The position numbers and the translations under genes are program-made. The notes beneath the pieces were generated by a model. It had not been told where the DNA came from and made no database searches. It was given only the letters and a program-made list of their open reading frames with translations. From positions 1 to 5,060 of the forward strand of contig CAMFET010000085.1 of assembly GCA_945949475.1 (NCBI GenBank): a stretch of DNA of 5,060 nt, in the 5' to 3' direction. This DNA is from an uncultured Phascolarctobacterium sp. (GTDB lineage Bacteria; Bacillota; Negativicutes; Acidaminococcales; Acidaminococcaceae). Below are positions 1 through 5,060 of this stretch, piece by piece. Within the stretch, counting starts at the first letter, position 1. The number at the start of each line of letters is the position of its first letter.

Positions 1-1207
1 AAACGAGCTTTTAACAGGCTTGGCTAAATTCACAGACTCAAAGCAGGGCGTAACCCGCCTAGCCTATAGTCCTTTGGATAAAGAAGCCCAAAGCTGGCTA
101 TTAGAGCAGGTTCAGGATTTGGGACTGTCACTGCGCGAGGATGCAGTGGGCAATGTGTTCCTGCGTCGTGAGGGCAGCGATAGCAGCCTGCCTGCTGTAG
201 CCTGTGGCAGTCATTTAGACACTGTTATTCACGGTGGCGCTTATGACGGCATGTGTGGCGTGGTAGGTGCTTTAGAAGCGCTTTATATGCTGCGTGATGC
301 TAAGCTTAAGCGTAGCATTGAAGTGATTATTTTTAGAGCCGAAGAGTCCAGCCGCTTTGGCTTTGCTACCATGGGCAGCAAGCTGCTCACCGGTGTAGCT
401 ACTCCCGAAAAGCTAAATAAGGGCGGTAAAAAGGACGATATTTCTTTCCTCGAAGCGCTGCGCCAATGGGGTTGCGACCCCGAAAAATATGCCGATGCCA
501 TCATTCCTGCAGGGCATTATGCTTCCTTTAGCGAGCTGCACATTGAGCAGGGCAAGGTGCTGGAGGAAAAGAGAATCAACATCGGCATTGTGCATAATAT
601 CGCTGCGCCTACGCGCTTTAAAATTCATTTGCAGGGCATGGCGGACCACAGCGGTGCTACTCCCATGGGTATGCGTAGAGATGCTTTAGTGGCTGCCGCA
701 AAGCTGATTTTAGCTGTGAATGAGGCTGCCGAGGATGAAAAGGAGCATGGCACTGTTGGTACTGTTGGCGTGGTTGAGGTTGAGCCCGGCTCCATTAACG
801 TAGTTCCCGGGGCTGTAACATTGTGGGTTGATGTGCGTGGTGTAGATAAGGCCAGCATCAATCGTACCTTGGAGAATATTCAAGCTGAGGCAGAAAATGT
901 AGCTGTTACTGATAGGGTGGGCGTGCGCATCGAAATGCTGACTGCAGACAGCCCAGTCCCCCTGAACGAGACTTTGACAGAGCAAACCGAGGGCATTTGC
1001 AAGGAATTAGGCTACAGCTTTTTACATATGAATAGCGGTGCGGGTCACGATGCTATGCACATGGCTAAAATCGCCCCCACTACTATGGTTTTCATTCCCT
1101 GTAAGGGTGGCATCAGCCATAATCCGGCAGAATATGCGAGCCTTGATGATATATGCCGTGGTATAACCGTTCTGGCTTATATTCTAGAAAAAGAGGCTAG
1201 TAAATAA
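1..1207 (+). CDS. M20-family Zn-dependent amidohydrolase (allantoate amidohydrolase / N-carbamoyl-L-amino-acid hydrolase type), 5'-partial
   Basis: This cytoplasmic metal-dependent hydrolase would cleave the ureido or carbamoyl group of an N-carbamoyl amino acid or allantoate, releasing ammonia and CO2. The frame is open from base 2 and conserved family sequence precedes the TTG at 20, so that codon is an internal Leu and the true start lies outside the window. Counting that Leu as residue 1, the dinuclear metal site is complete: H65 (GSHLDTV), D76 (GGAYDG), E108/E109 (FRAEESSRFG), H174 (ELHIEQG) and H367 (GGISHNPAEY). The lid/dimerisation domain shows H210 (ADHSGATPMGMRRDA), N260 (EPGSINVVPG) and R273 (VDVRG), at the positions that bind substrate in this family; SGAGHDA (H343) is also present. 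About 395 residues are visible against a usual 400-420, so little is missing. The family is certain but the substrate is not: AllC, HyuC/AmaB-like carbamoylases and related ureido hydrolases share these motifs, and no neighbour decides between them. It ends at its own terminator and appears unrelated to the pilus genes. Confidence 0.94.
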   Translation, partial: NELLTGLAKFTDSKQGVTRLAYSPLDKEAQSWLLEQVQDLGLSLREDAVGNVFLRREGSDSSLPAVACGSHLDTVIHGGAYDGMCGVVGALEALYMLRDAKLKRSIEVIIFRAEESSRFGFATMGSKLLTGVATPEKLNKGGKKDDISFLEALRQWGCDPEKYADAIIPAGHYASFSELHIEQGKVLEEKRINIGIVHNIAAPTRFKIHLQGMADHSGATPMGMRRDALVAAAKLILAVNEAAEDEKEHGTVGTVGVVEVEPGSINVVPGAVTLWVDVRGVDKASINRTLENIQAEAENVAVTDRVGVRIEMLTADSPVPLNETLTEQTEGICKELGYSFLHMNSGAGHDAMHMAKIAPTTMVFIPCKGGISHNPAEYASLDDICRGITVLAYILEKEASK

Positions 1208-1228
1208 AGCTGGTAATATATATTGCTC

Positions 1229-1275
1229 TAAAAAATGACGTTGGTTGATTTTACTTCAATAAGCGTCATTTTTTA
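1229..1275 (+). terminator. Intrinsic terminator after the amidohydrolase gene
   Basis: An inverted repeat pairs AAAAAATGACG (1230-1240) perfectly with CGTCATTTTTT (1264-1274). A T-A pair at the base and a G-T plus T-A pair at the top extend it, around a loop of about 19 bases that can itself pair weakly (TTGA/TCAA). The 3' arm ends in a run of six T. It starts 22 bases after the stop codon of the amidohydrolase. Because the 5' arm begins with A residues, the structure could also work on the opposite strand. It separates the amidohydrolase from the pilus operon. Confidence 0.85.
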
Positions 1276-1380
1276 TAAAAAATACAATACTAAGGTTTTT
1301 CGAATGTGAAAATATATATCGTTAATAGAATTGATTATAATGAACAAAGCTCAAAAGCTAAAAATTTTCCATAAAGATAC

Positions 1381-1409
1381 TTGTATATTATAGAGCAAGT
1401 AGGTATAAT
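1381..1409 (+). promoter_or_regulatory. Candidate sigma-70/sigma-A promoter for the cpaB operon
   Basis: A perfect -10 box TATAAT (1404-1409) lies exactly 17 bases downstream of TTGTAT (1381-1386), which matches three of the six consensus -35 bases including the key TTG. Transcription would begin near 1415-1417, leaving a leader of about 90 bases before cpaB. It is the best-spaced candidate in the gap. The weak -35 leaves room for an activator, but no operator is recognisable. Confidence 0.5.
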
Positions 1410-1495
1410 ATAAGATGAGTAAAAGGGAATATTCAGTTTTCATTACTAGACGTGCTTAAATAATTTTTTTCCAATATTTTCCCATTAGATATAGA

Positions 1496-1502
1496 GAAGG
1501 GA
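1496..1502 (+). promoter_or_regulatory. Ribosome binding site of cpaB
   Basis: GAAGGGA is the only Shine-Dalgarno-like element near the start of cpaB. The AAGG core ends 7 bases before the TTG at 1508 and 13 bases before the ATG at 1514. Spacing favours the TTG and codon type favours the ATG; the two differ by only two residues. Confidence 0.55.
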
Positions 1503-1507
1503 CTTGA

Positions 1508-2320
1508 TTGACGATGCGTAAGCTTTCTCCTAAGCTGTTATTGATTATAGCAGCTGCATTGAGCATTATATGTGGTATCTTGGTTTATTCTTATTTGTCC
1601 AAGGCCCAGCCCAAGGAAGTAAAGAAAGAAACTAAGGCTGTAGTGGTGGCAGCTATGGATATTGCTCCTGGCACTGTCCTCACCGACAAGATGGTGCGCT
1701 TGGAGCTAGTTCCGCCCAACCTTGCACAGCCCGATGCCTTACGCACTTTACCGGATGCAGTTGGCAAAACTATTCGTATGCCGGTGAATTCGGGTGATCA
1801 AATTACTAGGAAACGTTTGAATGGCAATGGCCTTGCCAATGCCTTTGTAAATAGCATTCCTAATGATAAGCGCGCCATAACCATTAATGTTGATGATATT
1901 AGCGGTGTGGCCGGCTTTATTCGCCCTGCGACCTATGTGGATGTATTATATATCAAGGGACAAAATAATGGCATGCCGGCTATTGGCAGATTGATTTTGC
2001 AAAAGGTGCTGGTTTTGGCAGTTGGCAGTACGGATATGAATTCTGCTAACAGCAATAAAAAGAATGAGCAGGCAAGAACGATAACCTTGGCTTTGGACCC
2101 AAGGGAAGCTGTGCAGCTGCGCATGGCTCAGCAGGAGGGTAAGGTTTCCTTCATGCTGCGTCCTGCTAAACCTACCGAGGAAGAATTTTATGGAGCTACC
2201 GTTGTGGGCAGTGGCGCTATGCCTCGTCCGGCACCGGTTGCTGGCGGCGAAGGCGGTGCTGCAAGACCTTCGGCAAATCATGGTGTGACTGTAATTCGTG
2301 GCACCAATATTAGTCGCTAA
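1508..2320 (+). CDS. cpaB: CpaB/RcpC, Tad (Flp) pilus assembly protein
   Basis: This is a periplasmic Tad pilus component, anchored in the inner membrane and thought to link to or stabilise the secretin. After a short basic N-terminus there is one membrane segment (about residues 10-30), then a Lys-rich linker. A SAF domain follows (about 44-104: VVVAAMDIAPGTVLTDKM through SGDQITRKRL). Next comes the RcpC/CpaB domain, with the family hallmark VDDISGVAGFIRPATYVDVL (about 128-147) and a later LDPREAVQLRMAQQEGKVSF segment. The usual PGD of the hallmark reads PAT here. The tail is Pro/Gly/Ala-rich and ends in VTVIRGTNISR, matching the VIRGT motif common at CpaB C-termini. At 270 residues the length is normal. 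The start is TTG 1508 or ATG 1514, both served by the GAAGGGA site. It is the first gene of the pilus operon, and cpaC follows 24 bases after its stop, so the two are surely co-transcribed. Confidence 0.94.
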   Translation: MTMRKLSPKLLLIIAAALSIICGILVYSYLSKAQPKEVKKETKAVVVAAMDIAPGTVLTDKMVRLELVPPNLAQPDALRTLPDAVGKTIRMPVNSGDQITRKRLNGNGLANAFVNSIPNDKRAITINVDDISGVAGFIRPATYVDVLYIKGQNNGMPAIGRLILQKVLVLAVGSTDMNSANSNKKNEQARTITLALDPREAVQLRMAQQEGKVSFMLRPAKPTEEEFYGATVVGSGAMPRPAPVAGGEGGAARPSANHGVTVIRGTNISR

Positions 2321-2329
2321 AACGAAAGT

Positions 2330-2336
2330 GGAGGAG
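2330..2336 (+). promoter_or_regulatory. Strong ribosome binding site of cpaC
   Basis: GGAGGAG is a near-ideal Shine-Dalgarno sequence in the short gap after cpaB. It lies 8 bases before the ATG at 2345 and 5 bases before a GTG at 2342, so either codon could start cpaC. It suggests the secretin is translated efficiently within the operon. Confidence 0.75.
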
Positions 2337-2344
2337 CTTGAGTG

Positions 2345-3664
2345 ATGAAGATGTTAAGAATTCTTATAGGCTTGCTTCTGTGCTGTCTGCTTTGTGCAGG
2401 TTCTGTTTTTGCGGCAGAAAGATTGCAGGTTGGGGTAAATCGTTCTAATATTTATTACGGCGGTGGCGTAACTCAGGTGGCCATTGCCAATCCTGATATT
2501 GCCGATGTGGTTATTTTATCCTCCGAGCAATACATGCTGGTGGGCAAAAAGGTTGGCTCCACCTCTCTGCATGTGTGGAAGGGCGATAATTACATGACCT
2601 TTGAGGTTGTGGTTACGGGCACGGATCCTGGCTTGGCTTATTCCATTGCCCAATTAATTGGTTATCCTCATGTTACTGTGAACGTGTCCGGCGGACGCAT
2701 TATGCTCGAGGGCACGGTGGAAAACCAATACGAAAAGAATCGTGCGGAAAAGATTGCGGCTAGCTTTGGCGGTGAGGTTATTAACCTTTTGGAAATGACT
2801 AAGCCGAAGCAGGTGCGCATTGAAAGCAGAGTTGTAGAGATTTCTAGCAGTAAAGCAAGGAATTTGGGCATTTCTGTTGCTAACGTTAGTGGTTCATCTA
2901 ATTCTGAATCTAGTGGCGGTGATGGTGCACCTCCTTCTTTGGGCACTATGGGCTCCTTTACTATGGGGCAAAGCACCAGCAATAGTCGCGAAAAGGCCAA
3001 TATTTTTGGCTGGTTTGGCTCCTATGCCGAAATCAATGCGCAACTCAACGCTTTGGTTAAAAAAGGCGATGCTAAAATCTTGTCCCAGCCCTATATTATT
3101 ACCATGAGTGGCGAGAAGGCCGAAATTCTCATTGGCGGTGAAATCCCTGTTCCTGTTAATAATGGTGATAATGCTATTTCTGTGGAATGGCGTGAATATG
3201 GCATTAAGCTGAACATTGAGCCTAATGTCATGAAAGATAATTCGGTGGATAGCAAAATTGAAACCGAGGTTAGTGCCTTGGATAAGGACAACGCTGTTGC
3301 TGCATACGGCAACAATGGCTCCAGCATTCCTGGTATGAAGTCGCGCAAGGCTACTACTCATGTGCAGATGCGTCCTGGCATGACCATGGCCATCGGTGGC
3401 TTGATTTCCTCCGATGAGAGCAAAACTATTTCGAAGATTCCTCTGTTGGGCGATATTCCTATTTTGGGACAGTTCTTCCGCAGTACTGCTAAATCCAGAG
3501 AGCGTCGCGAAATTATTATTCTCCTGACTCCGATTCTGGTAGATAGTGATTATAAACCCATTATGTCTGATGAAGCCAATCGCTTGACCAAGCTAACGGA
3601 TAAGCAGGTTTTGGATGGTGAAGTATATGAACAACCAAAGTCCAAGAATAAAAAGAAAAAATGA
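2345..3664 (+). CDS. cpaC: CpaC/RcpA, Tad pilus outer-membrane secretin
   Basis: This protein forms the multimeric outer-membrane channel for the Flp pilus. Numbering is from the alternative GTG at 2342. A Sec signal peptide (about 1-24) has a hydrophobic Leu/Cys-rich core and a VFA|AE cleavage site; the Cys residues do not make a lipobox. Residues about 25-93 form the pilus-type secretin N-terminal domain (VAIANPDIADVVIL, then GKKVGSTSLHVW). A BON-like domain follows (about 96-152: VNVSGGRIMLEGTVENQ). The segment KQVRIESRVVEISSSKARNLGI leads into the secretin core (about 228-401), containing AQLNALVKKGDAKILSQP, the GMKSRKATTHVQMRPGMTMA region and the family signature IPLLGDIPILGQFFRS (366-381), closing with IIILLTPILVD. 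A Ser/Gly-rich insert occupies about 183-217. The C-terminal tail is charged and ends in a Lys cluster (SKNKKKK). At about 440 residues it is normal for CpaC. I prefer ATG 2345 because of the strong GGAGGAG site. The 3' end overlaps the next gene. Confidence 0.96.
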   Translation: MKMLRILIGLLLCCLLCAGSVFAAERLQVGVNRSNIYYGGGVTQVAIANPDIADVVILSSEQYMLVGKKVGSTSLHVWKGDNYMTFEVVVTGTDPGLAYSIAQLIGYPHVTVNVSGGRIMLEGTVENQYEKNRAEKIAASFGGEVINLLEMTKPKQVRIESRVVEISSSKARNLGISVANVSGSSNSESSGGDGAPPSLGTMGSFTMGQSTSNSREKANIFGWFGSYAEINAQLNALVKKGDAKILSQPYIITMSGEKAEILIGGEIPVPVNNGDNAISVEWREYGIKLNIEPNVMKDNSVDSKIETEVSALDKDNAVAAYGNNGSSIPGMKSRKATTHVQMRPGMTMAIGGLISSDESKTISKIPLLGDIPILGQFFRSTAKSRERREIIILLTPILVDSDYKPIMSDEANRLTKLTDKQVLDGEVYEQPKSKNKKKK

Positions 3665-4442
3665 GGGCATTAAGGGCTCTGTATTCACCTTCTTTAGTAC
3701 TGCCTCTGCCGTGGGCAAAACTGTTTTAGCAGTGAATTATGCTGCAGATTTGGCGGAGCGAGGCTACAAGGTGTGCTTGGCTGATTTAGATTTGCAGTTT
3801 GGTGATGTGTGCAATTATTTGGGCATAACCCCTGAAAAAACCTTATTCGATTACTATGAGCAGGAGGATAATCAACGTGATACCTCTACCTGCATCACCG
3901 AAATAAAATTTGGCTTTGATGTTTTGGCAGCTCCCCTAGAGGTGGATGAGGGCTTTATTATGGATGCCGAAACTATTGTGCAGGCCATCAACCAGCTGCG
4001 TGATGATTACGATTATGTGCTGCTGGATACTACAACGGGCTTTACGGGCATTACCTTAGCTATTTTGGAGCAGACGGATGTGCTCTATTTGCCCTGTGTT
4101 GTGGACTTTATTCCTTCTATTAAGGATTTAAAAATTGGTCTCGAAACACTGCATAAGCTGCAGTTTGATTATCAACGAGTGCGCTTAATTTTGAACCGTA
4201 ACAAAGCGGAAACCCAAATCAGCACTAAGGACGTAGAAGCTCTTTTGGGGCGTCCTTTTCAGTATTTCATCAGCAATGATTATCAGGGGATTATGCAGTC
4301 CATCAAGGAGGCTAAGCCCGTAGTGCTAACAGAGTCTAAGAATAAATTGGCTGATGAGATTAGTGATATGGTTAGTGAAGAGCTGGGTGAAAAAGAAGAA
4401 TCCGGTGGCCTGACTGGCTGGTTGGGCAGCTTGTTTAAATAA
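3615..4442 (+). CDS. cpaE: CpaE/TadZ-like MinD-family ATPase, receiver-less
   Basis: This is a cytoplasmic MinD/ParA-superfamily protein of the kind that positions the Tad pilus machine. After a short basic N-terminus (about 20 residues) the ATPase fold begins directly; the receiver domain found in typical CpaE/TadZ is absent. The Walker A loop (about 28-37) reads STASAVGKTV: the P-loop lysine K35 is kept, but the MinD-type signature lysine of KGGxGKT is replaced by Ala (A30). The switch region D57-L-D59-LQFGD is typical of CpaE, and the Walker B strand is YDYVLLDTTTG (D138). The C-terminus GGLTGWLGSLFK resembles the amphipathic membrane-targeting helix of MinD. The start is ATG 3615 (weak AGG at 3606-3608) or ATG 3627 (GGTGA at 3617-3621, which fits anti-SD pairing); both lie inside cpaC, giving a 50- or 38-base overlap and probable translational coupling. 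Length is 275 or 271 residues. Whether it hydrolyses ATP cannot be told from sequence. Confidence 0.9.
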   Translation: MVKYMNNQSPRIKRKNEGIKGSVFTFFSTASAVGKTVLAVNYAADLAERGYKVCLADLDLQFGDVCNYLGITPEKTLFDYYEQEDNQRDTSTCITEIKFGFDVLAAPLEVDEGFIMDAETIVQAINQLRDDYDYVLLDTTTGFTGITLAILEQTDVLYLPCVVDFIPSIKDLKIGLETLHKLQFDYQRVRLILNRNKAETQISTKDVEALLGRPFQYFISNDYQGIMQSIKEAKPVVLTESKNKLADEISDMVSEELGEKEESGGLTGWLGSLFK

Positions 4443-4471
4443 ACTTTGCCTGGATATAGTTTTTTGTGAAT

Positions 4472-4476
4472 GAAGG
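4472..4476 (+). promoter_or_regulatory. Ribosome binding site that decides the start of the second CpaE-like gene
   Basis: GAAGG ends 8 bases before the ATG at 4485. An in-frame ATG at 4470 has no Shine-Dalgarno sequence ahead of it, and an in-frame TGA sits immediately upstream at 4467-4469. The start at 4485 is therefore preferred. Confidence 0.6.
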
Positions 4477-4484
4477 TCAATGCT

Positions 4485-5060
4485 ATGGTACTAAAAACTC
4501 GCGTATGCATTTGGGATGAGGATAGCGAAAGCCGCGCTAGTATGCTGCGGGTGCTGAACAATCTGGATGCTTATCAAGTAACTGAATATCGAGCTGGTGC
4601 CGCTGGTATTGGTAATTTGGAAACCTTAAAGCCAGAAATTCTCCTTTTGGATGTGGATTATACCATTGTTGATCCTGATAAGCTGTTGCCGGAGCTGCGC
4701 AAGAGCATGCCCGAGCTCAAGGTTATTGCACTTAGTAAGCGCTGGGACGAGGGCTCACGCAAAAGATTTCAGGATTTGGACTTTGATGCGCTGCTCCTCA
4801 AGCCTTTAGATGCGGAACGCTTTCAAAAGGCTGTGGACGATGCTAAGCTGCACAGAGGGGGCAGCAAGAGTAATTGTCAGGTGCTGAGCTTTTTTAGTCC
4901 CAAGGGTAAGAGTGGTCGTACAACGCTGATTGTTAACCTAGCCCTGTCCTTGGCACGTGTTAGTGGCGAAAAGGTGGGCATTATTGATGCCGAAACCAAT
5001 TTTGCCGATATGGATGCCTTTTTGAATTTGAATCCACGCAGCACTATTGTTGAAGCATTG
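4485..5060 (+). CDS. cpaE: CpaE/TadZ: receiver domain fused to MinD-like ATPase, 3'-partial
   Basis: This has the usual CpaE/TadZ architecture. Residues about 5-122 form a CheY-like receiver: acidic pair D11/E12 (CIWDEDS), predicted phospho-acceptor D56 (EILLLDVDYT), S84 (VIALSK) and K106 followed by Pro (LLLKPLD). All canonical phosphorylation residues are thus present, although many TadZ receivers are described as atypical. A short basic linker leads to the ATPase domain from about 131. Its Walker A loop reads SPKGKSGRTT (138-147): the MinD-type signature lysine K140 is kept, but the P-loop lysine is Arg (R145) and the first Gly pair is broken by K142. The switch region reads D168-A-E170, where CpaE proteins usually have D-x-D. 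The frame is open to the last base (192 codons), so Walker B and the C-terminus lie outside the window. It begins 42 bases after the previous gene with no terminator between, so both belong to one operon. The tandem CpaE-like pair is unusual. Confidence 0.9.
   Translation, partial: MVLKTRVCIWDEDSESRASMLRVLNNLDAYQVTEYRAGAAGIGNLETLKPEILLLDVDYTIVDPDKLLPELRKSMPELKVIALSKRWDEGSRKRFQDLDFDALLLKPLDAERFQKAVDDAKLHRGGSKSNCQVLSFFSPKGKSGRTTLIVNLALSLARVSGEKVGIIDAETNFADMDAFLNLNPRSTIVEAL

Larger units (their letters stand above)
1276..1507. other. AT-rich intergenic region upstream of the Tad pilus operon
   Basis: About 230 bases carry no supportable gene. All frames are rich in stops, and no small Flp prepilin-like ORF (short leader followed by a hydrophobic segment) is present. 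The stretch is strongly AT-rich with several A and T tracts, as expected of promoter DNA. It holds the promoter candidate at 1381-1409. A second TATAAT (1336-1341) has no convincing -35 partner. A weak possible leader hairpin pairs GGGAATATT (1425-1433) with AATATT..CCC (1473-1483), with a two-base bulge. I recognise no riboswitch or operator. Confidence 0.6.

Noticed and set aside
20..22. TTG as the start codon of the amidohydrolase
   Set aside because: The frame is open upstream to the window edge and the sequence before it fits the family's N-terminal region. No Shine-Dalgarno sequence precedes it.
1223..1398. Eight-base inverted repeat TTGCTCTA (1223-1230) / TAGAGCAA (1391-1398)
   Set aside because: The arms are 160 bases apart and the first overlaps the terminator stem. 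Matches of this length are expected by chance in such AT-rich sequence.
1415..1459. Short ORF of 14 codons in the cpaB leader
   Set aside because: It has no ribosome site, would start almost at the predicted transcription start, and its product has no recognisable feature. ORFs of this length are expected by chance in AT-rich DNA.
2894..3361. Long open frame on the minus strand inside cpaC (155 codons)
   Set aside because: It lies wholly within the well-conserved secretin gene, has no ribosome site or recognisable domain, and is explained as a shadow of that gene's codon usage.
3649..3664. A-rich run AAAAAGAAAAAATGA at the end of cpaC as a programmed frameshift site
   Set aside because: The heptamers in the cpaC frame are T AAA AAG and G AAA AAA, which do not fit the -1 slippery pattern. 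TadZ is in the +1 frame, and a fusion of a secretin to a cytoplasmic ATPase makes no biological sense.

Overview
The window most likely comes from a low-to-mid-GC bacterium with an outer membrane. A Negativicutes-type (diderm Firmicute) genome is my best guess. The reasons are that the coding style and the GGAGG-type ribosome sites look Firmicute-like, yet one gene encodes an outer-membrane secretin with a clear signal peptide. The taxonomic call is inference; no rRNA or marker gene is present.

Layout, all on the + strand. Bases 1-1207 hold the 3' part of an M20-family Zn-dependent amidohydrolase (allantoate amidohydrolase / N-carbamoyl-L-amino-acid hydrolase type), whose start lies before the window. 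A strong hairpin terminator (1229-1275) closes it. An AT-rich intergenic stretch of about 230 bases follows, with a plausible sigma-70 promoter (1381-1409). The rest is the front of a Tad/Flp type IVc pilus operon: cpaB (1508-2320), cpaC secretin (2345-3664), a CpaE/TadZ-like ATPase without a receiver domain (3615-4442, overlapping cpaC by up to 50 bases), and a second CpaE/TadZ-like protein with an N-terminal receiver domain (4485 to beyond the right edge).

How they work together. In the known Tad system, CpaC forms the outer-membrane pore. CpaB is an inner-membrane-anchored periplasmic protein linked to that pore. CpaE/TadZ is a MinD-like ATPase that positions the machine in the cell. The assembly ATPase (CpaF/TadA), the platform proteins (TadB/TadC), prepilin and prepilin peptidase are not in this window and are expected downstream or elsewhere.

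The most interesting point is the pair of adjacent TadZ-like ATPases. Their Walker A loops carry opposite substitutions: the first keeps the P-loop lysine but lacks the MinD-type signature lysine, and the second keeps the signature lysine but has arginine at the P-loop position. The second also keeps all the residues expected of a phosphorylatable receiver. This suggests a divided, possibly heterodimeric, localisation switch for the pilus, which is a hypothesis from sequence alone.
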